DNA of 64,000 nucleotides from contig CM035806.1 of assembly GCA_020466095.1 (NCBI GenBank), positions 33,440,571 to 33,504,570 on the forward strand, given 5' to 3'. A program made the translations under genes and the position numbers. The notes under the pieces are model-generated. The model searched no databases, had not been told where the DNA came from, and saw only the letters and a list, made by a program, of their open reading frames with translations. Shown here piece after piece: positions 1 through 11,064 of this stretch; position 1 is the stretch's first letter, and each line of letters begins with the position of its first letter. This DNA is from Chlorops oryzae. Taxonomy: Eukaryota; Arthropoda; Insecta; Diptera; Chloropidae.

Positions 1-99
1 ACATGTTTGTCTTGGAAATGGTGTAAGTCCAATAAGTTAAAAAAAAAATTAAGTTTAATATTTTTAATTGTTTTTTTTTTTTTTTTTTCAATTTACTTT

Positions 100-265
100 T
101 ACTATTTTAGACTAATATTTATAGGTCTCGGATATTATAAAAATATCGGACGAAGCAAACACTGCGAATTACCAATACGTTCGCTGGGTATACAAGTGCC
201 ATCCTGGGGCACAGCTAAAAATGCCGCCCTGTTTTCCATAGCCTACATGATAATGAAAAATAAAA
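100..265 (+). other. possible orphan exon or gene fragment, unrecognised
   Basis: After a pyrimidine-rich stretch ending in TAG near 107-109, an open frame reads through IGLGYYKNIGRSKHCELP and VPSWGTAKNAALFSIAYMI before turning AT-rich and low in complexity. Codon use in this block is more gene-like than in the flanks. I do not recognise the product. The PSxGTA-like pattern faintly recalls serine beta-lactamase-like proteins, but that is memory only and weak. No clear donor site follows, so it may be an exon of a gene that begins before the window, or a decayed fragment. Confidence 0.22.
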
Positions 266-807
266 AAATGAATTCACTTTATATTATTATCGCTCAGAAC
301 GAATGTAAAATTGTGGACGCCAAGTCGTTATTGACCACATGGCTGCGAAATAATTACTCCAACTTAAAAACAAAAAAATTTCTTTTGATTTAAAAAATTT
401 TCTCGCCTCCGAAAATCTGCCGCCCTGGGCAGTGTGTGTCCAATGCTTAATACGGTTGACCCCCGGCAATAAGGCTCGACATTACTAGTACATATTCAGG
501 GTGTCTCATGGGAATTGATTCGATATTGAAAAATGTCAAAATTTTTACTTACTCCTATCGTTGCATCTATTACTCTCGGATTACAAGTAATTCTTTTGTA
601 AATCGCTTGTCGGAAAACCGGGGTAGCGCTCATTGTAAGCTTAAAATAAATCATCAAAACCTTAATTATGTGGGCGTGGCAATGTGTGGGCTGTTGGCGG
701 TCAATAAATAATTAAAATGGCTTTTAAAAATTCAAAATTAATATACTGTCATTCCACTTAGACGCAATGAAAACGTTCATTATGAATTCTTAAACATTTT
801 AATAGAT

Positions 808-813
808 TTTATT
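808..813 (-). terminator. polyadenylation signal of the RPAP3/spag gene
   Basis: AATAAA on the minus strand, about 70 nt beyond the predicted stop codon at 884-882. The distance suits a short 3' UTR. Confidence 0.55.
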
Positions 814-881
814 TCTCCAAGAAATCAACACGGAACAAAAAATTTCTCCATAAAAGAATTTTATCCAGAAAACATATGCTT

Positions 882-2981
882 TTAAGCCACATTAAAATTT
901 CGTTTTATCGCCAATAAAGTTTCTTCATTTATATGTTTCTTGCCCTCCAATGTGTCCAAGATGTCGAGCAAAACTGTAATCAAAATAGTTTTTTTTTGTT
1001 TTTTGTTTAAATGAACTTGCAAACATTTTTTTTTAAATTTCAATAATTGAATTACTTTTTTTATCCCCATCGGACATGAGAAGCGACAAAATGGCAACCT
1101 CTTCATTTTGACTAATTTCCAGGAGAGTAGCAGCGGCTGTGACATCACCTTTGGGCAAGTAAAAGTTGTGTAATATGCGCAAACAGTCGGTCAAAGTATC
1201 CGAATCAAATCCGGCACCAAGCACTTTACGTACATTCTGTATGTCAATAGACTAGAGATCGAAAATCGAATGGTTTAGAACAAGCATAGAAATTGTCAAA
1301 TTTATCAGCTCAGTAACTTACACTCAAATACTTATATTTTTTGTCATCGGGCAATTCTTTCCAATTGGCATAAAATTGTGCAGATGAAGTTGGCGCAATT
1401 TGGGGTAGACGCTGTAATCAAAAGATATTTTTTAGGTATATTTAAATACGTGTACTTTGGGATTTCATTGTATGCATTTGTGTTATGATTTTCATGATGA
1501 TTTTCATTCACCTGCGGCATCGAGAGCTGAAGTGTTTCATCAACCTTCTTCGGATTTGGTTTTTTCTCATCGATATCTTCCGATTTGGCCACCGAGTTTT
1601 TCTCAACATTAACCGCTTTGGAGACTTCGGTCCAATTTGTTAGGGTGCTTGTACTTTCTGCTGATTCAATTGTTTCTATTGGCAAGGCTTTACTATCCTC
1701 TATCTTATCCCATATGGTTGTTTTTGGTTTCTCGCCAAAGGACTCTGCGAAAGAATCGATTGTCTCGCTTGGTGCAATATTATTGGTCTTTTTGACTTCA
1801 ACGAATGGACCACAATTGCTATTGAATAGTTTATCGATATCATCATCGGATATCTCTAAATTTTGGAAAGTCTTTGCTGCTTTTGGACCAACAACATCAG
1901 CAATCGGTACACGACGCAGTGGTTTTGTTGAGCGTTTATATGCTGGCTTATCGATCGGATTTATTTCAATAAAATTCTCAATCTCCGCAGTAAAGCTGGG
2001 GCCCGATTGCGACTTTTCTATATAAATAAAAATAATAATCAAGAATGTTATAGAAAACTTGATGCCGTCAATCAATTGAAAACTACGAACGGTTTTTACG
2101 TAGACGTTCATTGATGCGTTCCAGACTCTTTTTGGCTTCGGCATTCTTCGGTTCAATCGTCAATGCCGAGGTGCAGTCTTTCAATGCATCCGTGTAGTTA
2201 CCCAAACTCTCATTAGCCTGCATGCGTCTATAGTAGGCCTTCACAGCGAGCTTATCCAGCTCAATTGCACGATCACAGTCTTCAATGCATTCCTCATGGC
2301 TTATTTGAATGAAATAAAAATTAACGACACAATCATTAACGCTCGCGTTCTCATTCTAAAACATATGTATTCCCAATCGCACTCTCACTCGCACTTACCG
2401 TTCAAGCTTTAGATAACAAAGCGCGCGATTTGCATAGAACACCGGTTCATTCGGGCAAAGAGCTATTGCCGCCGTGTATTCTTTAATAGCCAAATCGTAT
2501 TGTTGAAACTTCACATGCCTATTTCCGACATCCTTCATCTCGTTCGCCTCTTTACGTTTTCGAATTTCAGGGTCAGGAGCCGTTTCCGGTTTCTCTTCAG
2601 GCGATTTTTTCTCAACATGACTTGAGCTTTTGTTCTTCTCATTGTTAGACTGTTTCGTTTCTTTTTTATCACTATTGTTGTTGTTGTTGTTGTTGTTATT
2701 TTTGTTTAATACTGTACTACGCACCGGAAGCTCATTTAAATCCTGTAGAGCGTTACTGGAGCATTAGTTAAAAAGCAAAAAATTTACAACAACAATAACA
2801 ACAAAAAACAACAACTCACGTTTGCTTCTTGAATGTTCTGCGGTGGAATTCTTTGTTTTTGTTCTTGATGTTTTATATCGCGTTCCCAATTTTGCAAGTC
2901 CTTCAATGTGGACTGATATTCTTGAGCATTATGACGTACTTGTGCTTGTATTTCGAATGACTTCCTTGCAGCGGCATCCAT
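882..2981 (-). CDS. spag: RPAP3/Spaghetti-type TPR co-chaperone (R2TP complex), 7 exons, 529 aa
   Basis: Predicted exons (minus): 2981-2820, 2742-2399, 2299-2100, 2017-1512, 1411-1322, 1251-1056, 973-882. All junctions are GT-AG, frames join cleanly, and introns are 70-100 bp. The start is the ATG in MDAAARKSFEIQAQ. An upstream in-frame TTG is not a likely start. Residues 1-54 match the RPAP3 N-terminus in style (QVRHNAQEYQ, LKDLQNWERDI). A short Asn run and a charged linker follow. TPR repeats lie at about 121-222 (GNRHVKFQQYDLAIKEYTAA; FYANRALCYLKLERHEEC; AYYRRMQANESLGNYTDA). An acidic/Ser-rich linker follows, and about 405-529 forms an RPAP3_C-type domain (FYANWKELPDDKKYKYL). RPAP3 recruits Hsp90/Hsp70 to the Pontin/Reptin-containing R2TP complex, which assembles RNA polymerases, snoRNPs and PIKKs. 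Fly Spag is of similar length. The gene looks intact. Confidence 0.9.
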
Positions 2982-3251
2982 TTTCAAAACGTTTTTTCAC
3001 AATTTTATTTTTTTTTTTTGAGTCAAATTCAATGAAATCGCTCAATGTAAGCTTAATTCGATTTAATCGGTTCTTCTTCTTAATACTGCAAATGTTTTCA
3101 GTGCTGTTATCGTCTCTGATTTTTATTGGGATTTTTATAGATTGCTTACAACGGGAACACTTTTACATAGGAAAAGGGGGATACGCCAGAACGAATTTTG
3201 TATGGACAGGGATATATAGGGAAAATTTCTTTATATTACGCGATTTATAGC

Positions 3252-3619
3252 ATAGGGCCCTTTATACGGTCATATATGTTCGTGGATTTGTTGGGTATGA
3301 TGAAAATGTATGTGTTGTAAACAAAAAAAGCAAGTTCTACAACATGCGTCGACCGGTTTTCAAAAAATTTTGATTTTTCTTTTCGGTGTAGACGATACGG
3401 TTTATATGTAAATGGCTGCATCATGTACACAGTATATATCTAACATATCGTCGATAATAAGTGCTGCAACTAATGCGCGTGCCATATTTTCTCGCTGAAA
3501 ATTAAAACGAAATGAAGTTTTATGAAATGTTCGTCCATGTAAACACAATAAGTTTTTTTATGACACACTTTGCATCATGCTAAATTCGTGAACATATATG
3601 ACCGTATAAGGGGCCCTAT
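3252..3619. mobile_element. MITE with GGGCCC-ended terminal inverted repeats
   Basis: About 40-bp imperfect inverted ends: the left reads ATAGGGCCCTTTATACGGTC and the right is its complement ending GGGCCCTAT. Length is 368 bp with no coding capacity. It abuts the next element directly, so no target duplication can be assigned. Confidence 0.7.
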
Positions 3620-4122
3620 TGACAGACATATGGTGTAAAGTCTATAGACTTCACACTACAATGAAAAAAGTCTATGTTGGGGTGACACACTATAATTGAT
3701 TGTGGATTTCTATTGTGGACTTCTTTAAAACAGCTGATAATTGAAAATTAAAACAACAACAAAAACAATAAAAAAAACATTTTGGTAGCATTTAGCCTCG
3801 ATTTTATCTCAAAAGAATCCATGGAAATATCGTTTGTTTGTTATATAAATCCATACGATGGAATTAATTTCATGCATTTCGCATAAATTACTTGAAATTA
3901 GAAATTTAAATATCTGTTTTCCGATAAAATAATCGATATTTCGTTTAATTTTGTGCAACGTTGCCATATCAATCTAAGAAGTCCACAATAAATCCTCCCT
4001 TTCAATGTATTGTGAAGTCTATAAAAAGTCTATGATAGCTAACGTAGACTTTTGACAAATACCTCCATATGTGTGTCACCTAGACTTCACACCATCATGG
4101 TGTAAAATACCTATGTCTGTCA
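3620..4122. mobile_element. MITE with TGACAGACATA terminal inverted repeats
   Basis: Left end TGACAGACATATGGTGTAAA. The right end is the inverse, TATGTCTGTCA. AGTCTA and TAGACT motifs recur inside near both ends and give extra self-complementarity. There is no ORF of note. Confidence 0.65.
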
Positions 4123-4489
4123 GTGCTATTACTCAAAAATGTTAAAAATCTCCCTTGCGTAATTGATGGACATCCCCTTACCTCATTCGACCGTAATTCA
4201 GTGTGAATAACGATCCGAAAAAACGGTGTCTTCCATAATATTTATCGAAATTATTCAAAAACAAAAGTATAAAGATGAAAGAAGAACAAAACAAATAAAT
4301 AAGTGGCAGTGAAATTGAGTATTCGCAGCCAGAATTATTTGCATGAAAGACAAATGAGACCAATTAGTGCTCTTTTCAATGACAATGAAAAAAAAAAAAA
4401 AAAAGTGTATGTGGAAATTAAGAATATCTATGTTTAAACAGAATTCTGTTCAAAAATATCGATGGCCGGATACATTGATGACTTTCAGG

Positions 4490-5037
4490 CAGGGTTGGAA
4501 CCTGGCGAAGAAGAAAGTGCAGCAGTTTTAACAAAAAAGGGCAGTAGATTTGAATTTTGCGCAGTAAAAAAAAAATACATAATTACAAAACTGTTTTTTA
4601 TAACAAAAATATATTTTATTCTTTTCAAATTAAAAGAAAAAATAAACAAAAAGTACATTTCATGTAAATATTTCTCCATATTGCGCGTCTTCCAATGTTC
4701 AGCGAAGATTTTTGACAAGATTTTTTTTCTGTTATATCAGCTGTCAAACTGTTAATATCGCGACATATAAGCTTAAATGGAAAATCCAAGATGTTCAACA
4801 AGGACAACAATAGTATCTTTGTTACAAATAGAATTGCGGTGTTGATAATGTATTACCAAAATTGGTGGTTTTTTGGCAGTTATCTTTAGGAGTTTTGTTT
4901 GACAAAAAAAAAAAAATCGAGTGACACCAGGGAAAATCGCAGTAGATTTTAAGCTTTTCGCAGTGTCGCAGTAGATGTAAAAAATTTCAAAAAAAATGCA
5001 GTAGATCTACTGCAATTGCAGTAAAGTTCCAACCCTG
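4490..5037. mobile_element. hAT-like non-autonomous element, 548 bp
   Basis: Ends are CAGGGTTGGAAC and GTTCCAACCCTG. Flanks are CTTTCAGG (4482-4489) and CTTTTAGG (5038-5045), an 8-bp target duplication with one mismatch. CAGGG-type ends and an 8-bp duplication are hAT hallmarks. Subterminal GCAGTAGAT repeats lie near the right end. No transposase is encoded. Confidence 0.8.
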
Positions 5038-5638
5038 CTTTTAGGTTCTATTCCGATTGGTTAAATTTTTGGATATAGTATTTCAGCAAGACAGTCGCTC
5101 GATAGTACCAATTTGAGGGAGTTGCTGATACGGGCGACAGAGATCCCTTTCTGTCGGCCTTACTGTAAGCCTGAACGTTGTCGGTAGCAGTGCGGGTAAA
5201 TTTTTGGGAAGCAAATTCCCGTTTCCTTGCTCTAAACGTAATGTATTCTCCTTTCTACTTTTTATTTTCCCCGATTTTCAATAACTAGCGTACATGTAGG
5301 GATTTTCTTACACATGTTTATTATTATTTTTATTATTATTAGGATCCTTACAATTTCACTTGCGAAGACATACAAATATTGGTATTTGAAACAATGAAAA
5401 CATTCAAAATGGTTCTATATAAGATTACCCATTCTAAAGGAATCTCAAAATAGGAGATCGTATGTTCGCCCACAGTGTTTGTGCACGAAAAAGAATTCCT
5501 GGCAATAGCAAATATATGCACAATATAATAGCCGTGTTAATACGCGAGACAGATATTGTTTGTTTCTTTTGGTAGATTATGATTTTTATTTTTTTGTTTT
5601 TTTATCGCGACTCTCAATACTGCAATGGTTCCCACCAA

Positions 5639-5803
5639 GAGGCCATTTACACGTTAAGACATTTCGATGATGAAACACACTTTTTGTAGGCTAAGGACGC
5701 GCGTGGATGTGGTATGGGAGCGTTTTTTTTTTTCTTCCACCTGCGTCGCTTCCCAACGAAAATTTGTTTCATTATCGAAATGTCTGAACGTGTAAATGGC
5801 CTC
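5639..5803. mobile_element. palindromic MITE, copy 1
   Basis: The inverted ends contain ATTTACACGTTAAGACATTT and extend about 36 bp (GAGGCC at the outer edge). The middle contains GGACGCGCG and GGATGTGGTATGG. A second copy is at 10242-10402. Confidence 0.75.
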
Positions 5804-6117
5804 TTTGCAAAGTAGTTGTATGGATTATAGCTTTTACCCGTTTTCAAACCAATTTTTCCCTGTTTGCCTTTCAGATCGAAAAATCCCACAAAACGGGGGA
5901 AGGAAATCCCTGCATCTGGAATCGCAGGTGGTATCATAAGAGCTATCGATTTTTTCTTCTTCTTATTTATCGATTTCATAGAAATGTTCAAGATAATATC
6001 TAATCGATAACCGCTCTCAGATAAATGCTGGGTCATACATATCCCAGCAAACCACGATACTTGTTTGCACTCACACATTTACAAAACATCATGCTACCCC
6101 TGAAAGCCGGATACGCG

Positions 6118-7098
6118 TATTAATCTAGGTTACTCACTAGTTTTATACACGGATTCTTTCAGTCACACGTAAATGGGCGAATATAGATTTATACTTGTTT
6201 GTCTTGTGTACGTGTACCAGCTGTCGCACTCTGTTGAATAAAATCTGTAGCACGTGTGAGTGCAGCACGATATTTCGTGAGTGTGATAGTGCAAACAACC
6301 CAGTAAAAAAATTTAGGAGAAATGCCTAAATCGAGCAGTGAAGGAGTAATGACTTTTTCATCCATTCGGAGTTTTAACGAGCAATCCGAAATGGAACAAC
6401 GCAGAAGTAATGACATTTTCATCCATTTGGAGCAATCCGAAATCGAGCAATGGAGATTCATGACTTTTTCATCCATTCGGAGCATAAGCGAGCAATCCGA
6501 AATCAAAATAAAATTAAATTTTATTTTATTTCAAACTTATAAATGAAAAAAATCCCATACTTTCGATTTGGCAAACACGGTGTCGAGGGTGAACACTTGA
6601 CTAGGAATCGAGAGTTCCGAGGTTCAAACCCCACAACAGGATAATCAAAAGCGGGAAATAAACATTTTATGAAATAGGTATAATTTAGGTAATATTAATC
6701 CATTAGTGATCTTTCATGAGCTACAAAATATTTATCCATTAGTAATTTTTTGGAGCTACAAAATATTACTCCTTTTTTGCTCATTCAGGAGATTCAAAGG
6801 ATTACTCACTATTTGTACTCCTTGTCCTCCATTCGGAGGTCAAAATAAGTAGTCTTTTTGATCTCCATTGGGACCTCAAAAGGATTGCTTGCCCGTAAGG
6901 ACATGCAATGCTAAAAAGGAGTACAAAATACATGAGGCTTTACAGGGTACACTCACACATGCTAATGATTTTAGTCGAGAGAGTGTGAGAGGTGCTATTC
7001 GTACACAAGATAAACAAGTTATAAATCTGATATTCGCTCCATTTACGTGTGACTGTTAAGGATCCGTGTATAAAACTGGTTAGTAACCTAGATTAATA
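6118..7098. mobile_element. long-TIR (foldback-like) element, about 980 bp
   Basis: Inverted arms of about 150 bp begin TATTAATCTAGGTTACT and carry on through TTATACACGGAT, CACACGTAAATGG and CTTGTTTRTCTTGTGTACG. The interior contains degenerate direct repeats of GACTTTTTCATCCATT with GAGCAATCCGAAAT (about 6345-6500) and a nested tRNA-like SINE head. No transposase is visible. Confidence 0.75.
6564..6640 (+). mobile_element. tRNA-headed SINE fragment
   Basis: An A-box-like stretch TTGGCAAACACGG is followed about 40 bp later by a B-box-like GAGGTTCAAACCCC. The same head occurs inverted at 44236-44326, which argues for a dispersed SINE rather than a tRNA gene. Confidence 0.6.
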
Positions 7099-7479
7099 GG
7101 TCTGTTGAACTAGGATGCTCTTTGCCTTTATTCTGTAATGCGTGGATTATCACTGTTTTTTATGAGCTATCCTGCTAAAATATTTCACAGTCATTTAAAA
7201 AAGTGAAATGCTTGTAGAAAAATCTAGCGATATTCTATAGCAATTATTTTATTCGAAGTGTGTGATGTTTTTAAAATTTCTCTACCAACGCCATTTATTT
7301 GTTGATAAACCTTTATTTAAAAACTATAACTGATAAATCGAACTGATTTATACCATTTAGATGTATAATATCCAACGGCATTTTATATTTGCTTCTTGCA
7401 AATTGAATTAATGTTGCAGTAATAATTCGATTAATCAATGTATAAAGTATGTAAATTTAGTTTTTACAATTTCTTAAAT

Positions 7480-7760
7480 GTTAGCGCAAGTGTTGAATAT
7501 TACAATTTAATATTGTTGACAGCAATATTGCATAATAGATAACATGTAAAAGTGATAATATTGAAAGTGTTACATTGCTGTAATGTTGCAGCAGTGTTGC
7601 ATTTACAATATTAATAATAAAATGTTGCTGCAATATTGCATATATAATACATATACATATATTATGAAAAGGCGGACATTCACATATTGCAGCAAAATTA
7701 CTGCAATGTGCAATATTGCAGAAGCAATACTGCTGCAATATTGTAGCAATTTAAAATGCC
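7480..7760. repeat. degenerate AATATTGCTGCAAT-type palindromic repeat tract
   Basis: The words AATATTGC, TGCAATATT, GCTGCAAT and TGTTGCA recur many times in both senses over about 280 bp. The tract encodes nothing recognisable. Confidence 0.55.
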
Positions 7761-8342
7761 GACTGGGTAGTATAACAAAAATTTTATTTTCTTATGAAAG
7801 ACAGAACATGTCACGGCATTTTATTCAATTATTGGCACACAAGCATTTTCACCTATTATTTAGCATAAAATTATATTTTAATTAAAAAATAATGCCATCC
7901 CGTAAACCGTCCGTCCCATTTTGAAAGAAATAAATCCTGCAAAATGAAAAAAATTCCTGCATTTCACGAAATAGTAAATGGAAGCCTTAGCCATACTTAG
8001 AAACAAATGCTCTGCAAACATTAAGTCAGTATAGAAAGAGGTGCTAAGAAAAGGAGAGGTTGTTTGTTAAATATTTCGAAAACAATTTATTCTTCTTTTG
8101 TGCAATTTTAATACCCGCTACCCGCTCTTGAAAGATACACAATATTTTTTTCCGTTCATAGATATATCCGTTTATTCTTTCAATACTTTTTCATTTTGAA
8201 TTTATACATTGGAACAAAATTTAAAAGGCGATAGCCTCCGACCAAATTAAAAAAAAAAATATTTATATATATATGTATATTATTCAAACCACTAACAATG
8301 TGGATTCATATAAGAATTTTGTATGTATGCAATCAAATGTTT
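7761..8342. other. intergenic / 3' flank of clathrin light chain
   Basis: AT-rich DNA containing the probable minus-strand 3' UTR of the clathrin light chain gene next to 8343. I see no other gene or repeat. Confidence 0.4.
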
Positions 8343-9806
8343 TTAAGTTGATTTCTGCATAGGAATGGGATTCTGTTTGAGATGTAAATAAATGGATCGC
8401 ATGCGTGATACATCTTTGCCCAATTTGTTTACTTTCGGATTGAAATCGCAAAGTTTGGCAATGCGTTCCCATTCGGTCCCGGGTTCTATTACGTCATTTT
8501 CAAGAGCAGCCGCTTGTTTTTCCGCTGCATGTGAAGCAGACTTGGTCTTCGCAATCGATTCTTCAGTTTGACGCAGCCACTCTTCCAATTCTTTTTTGGC
8601 TTGCTGGCGTAATTCCTCTTTCCTTTGTTCCTCGTCGCGGTCCTTCTGTTCGAGACGTTGTTTTTGTTCTTCACGCCATTTTCGTATCTTTTCGGGCTCA
8701 ACACGAGAGGGTGGCGGACCAGATAATCCAATTGGGTCATTTGACTCCCCACCAATTATTTCGAAGCTGCCCATTGAAGATTCCAGTCCGCCACTGGTCG
8801 TACCAGGCACCAATTCGTTGCTTTCGCTATTATTTAGGAATTCATCATCAATTGTGGTTGTTGGTATAATACCAGCTAAAATTGAAATCCAAATTGAATG
8901 ATCTTGGAAACAAATTTTTAATTAAATTTGTGTTCAATCACGAGTGAGAGCCTCTTAACTTTTTACTTCCACATCCGTCCAACTAATTGATTGATTCCTT
9001 TATACGAAATTGTCACACAAGAGATTTTCTTAGAAAAATACATAGCAACATTTTGCAAAGGCGTCTTAACTAGTTCTTAGGCATCGAACATTTTGTAGTG
9101 GCAATAGAGAGTAACAAACTCCTTCGAGTGGCTAAAATGGACAGCAATATTGTGAAGTACATTTACATGTACGTACATACTGCCTTGCGCACCATTTGAA
9201 CAATTAGAGTCCATTTGATCAATTGAAGCCATTTGTCACAAAAAGTTACAATGGAAATTAATCATTTAAAAAGATCTATGTACAACACTTCGTAGCATGT
9301 GAGTATTCACAATAGGGGCTAGGGGTATTAAGCTCCTCAATATACACCGCAAAAGAGTTTTTGAAAATGATCAAGAAATGGAATAAGAAATCCCAAATCG
9401 TTTTTCAGTAGATAAAAGGAGACTAGTTCTAGCATGAGACACCCATTAGTTACATGCCCCAAATCTTCAAATACACGTAAAATGAACTACTTATGTCATG
9501 GGCTCTTTAAGATAATACGTTGAATACGCAATCCAGGCTATGATGAAGGGGCCGCTAATTTTTTTCAGTGCAAAGTTAAAGAAGGTTTAGAGTTATGGCA
9601 AAATTTTCAAGTTAATTCTGTCTTGAAGTGGGATTCATGGCGCCCCGCTAATTACGCCACTGTATATGTTTTTACGCACCTGCACTTCCACTATTCGAGA
9701 TAATTTCAGACTCCATATCCCCTAGCGCCGATTGTTCACGAGCTAAAAAGTCTGCTGCTGGATCAACTTCATTGTCCTTGGCAGCAAAGGCATCGCCGAA
9801 ATCCAT
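8343..9806 (-). CDS. Clc: clathrin light chain, 2 exons, 219 aa
   Basis: Exons (minus): 9806-9680 (MDFGDAFAAKDNEVDPAADF...) and 8875-8343, with an 804-bp intron bounded by GT (GTGCGT) and AG (TTTTAG). The product has an acidic N-terminal region, then a charged alpha-helical stretch (about residues 90-155: EKIRKWREEQKQRLEQKD, AKKELEEWLRQTEESIAK) that in this family binds the clathrin heavy chain hub. A conserved C-terminus follows, with the family sequence WERIAKLCDFNPK and then DVSRMRSIYLHLKQ. The length fits the fly protein. It acts on coated pits and vesicles, regulating triskelion assembly and actin links. The gene is intact and divergent from Nopp140. Confidence 0.95.
8876..9679 (-). other. 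intron of clathrin light chain
   Basis: This 804-bp intron interrupts an Ala codon near residue 43. It is AT-rich and unique-looking. I see no ORF or clear repeat. Confidence 0.75.
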
Positions 9807-10039
9807 TTTGCTTTGAATTTTTTGTTTTTGTTCTTCTTACCAGCTTTAATTCAAGTAGAAGTACAACAATGAGTCAAAGGGGGCGTAGTGGAACGGCAAA
9901 TCTTTCTTTCTATTTCGCCTTCGCAAAGTTATCGATTAATCGAAACGTTTCGATAGCTTTCGAAGGGCTTAATGCGGTCCGCACACAGCGCTAGCATGCT
10001 CGTGAACTTGTGCAGAGCTTTTCCTGCACACAAAGGCAA

Positions 10040-10160
10040 TAGTGGTATTCAAGCAACAGTGCAAACGCAGTGTGCAATATTTGCACTTGTCAAATTGCGT
10101 ACAAAAAAAGCAGTGCAAATATTGCACACTGCGATTTGCACTGTTGCTTGAATACCACTA
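10040..10160. mobile_element. near-perfect palindromic MITE (GTGGTATTCAAGCA family), copy 1
   Basis: The arms begin TAGTGGTATTCAAGCAACAG and continue with GTGTGCAATATTTGCACT, inverted at the right. Ends fit TA-flanked GTGGTATTCAAGCA, as in Tc1/mariner-type insertion, though the palindromic TA makes this ambiguous. Length is 121 bp. A sister with a different core is at 15110-15381. Confidence 0.75.
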
Positions 10161-10241
10161 ATATCATCAATATTCATTTCTGTTTAAAGTTTTTTGTGAG
10201 AGGGAGACAATGCCAGACGCAAATTATTTGACAAAGTATAT

Positions 10242-10402
10242 ACGCTATTTACATGTTAAGACATTTCGATAATGAAACACACTTTATGTGGACTAGGGAC
10301 GCGCGGGGATGTGGTATGGTAGCGTTTTCCTCTCTTCCCCCTGCCACCCTTGCCGTCAAAAATTTCTTTCATTATCGAAATGTCTTAACGTGTAAATATC
10401 GT
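10242..10402. mobile_element. palindromic MITE, copy 2 of the 5639 family
   Basis: The inverted ends contain ATTTACAYGTTAAGACATTT, and the core GGACGCGCGG-GGATGTGGTATGG matches the copy at 5639-5803. Outermost bases differ between the copies (ACG here, GAGGCC there), so the true element end lies near ATTTAC. Confidence 0.75.
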
Positions 10403-11064
10403 ATTTGTTAAAAACTAAACCGATAGAAATAAAAGCACCGAAAACGAAGAACTTGGTGGCCATTGGAACGCAAATGAATGAATTTATGCCTCAAAATATA
10501 TTAATTTAAAAAATTTTATTTAGTTGCCAGAATATTAACAAACCATTTGCTGGATCTCATTTTTCGAATGTTAAGGAATCGGATTCGATTATCGCTCTTC
10601 TACATTAGTATTTATATATTCGCATCTATGCAGGTTCAAACGAAAATTACAGCAAGGAAAGACAGAAAAAACCAAACCATTTGATTAACAGCCCTACATG
10701 GTAGGTGGTTAGGTCATATTTGAGTAAAGGGGCTGTCTTATAAAGACACAATTGGACCTAAGTTCCGTTGTGATACCCTAAGGAGGAGAAAACCTATCTC
10801 TTGGATCATTTTGAGATGGTACTTCCTAGGTGAGACATATAAAAAAATATTTCACTTTGTATGCAATGCTGTGTTTGGACCGCAAGAAAGTTATCTTAAA
10901 GGCAGATTTATAATTAAGACATATCGGCTCCGAATGGCCTGCCATGCGATGGGTAGGCTCCTAATGATCATTAAAAATATCTATTTATCGTTTGTATCCC
11001 GTCTTTCCGCACGTGTTCACAGTTTTAACACATTTTATTAAAATCGTGGTTTATAACGAGCAGA
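10403..11064. other. Clc-Nopp140 intergenic remainder with a LINE/SINE tail fragment
   Basis: This is the upstream region of Nopp140. At about 10690-10785 the minus strand carries GGTATCACAACGGA and a nearby TTAGGTCC, like the LINE/SINE 3' tails at 16270 and 22165. I see no other gene. The Nopp140 promoter must lie here, but no diagnostic motif is clear. Confidence 0.4.

Noticed and set aside
1585..2025. 146-codon plus-strand frame
   Set aside because: Antisense to exon 4 of RPAP3, with no independent evidence.
2784..2987. start of the RPAP3 protein at 2987 (MKMDAA...)
   Set aside because: The codon at 2987 is TTG. The first ATG, at 2981, is the likely start.
7583..7885. 100-codon frame rich in Gln/Tyr/Asn
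   Set aside because: Translation of the AATATTGC-type repeat tract.
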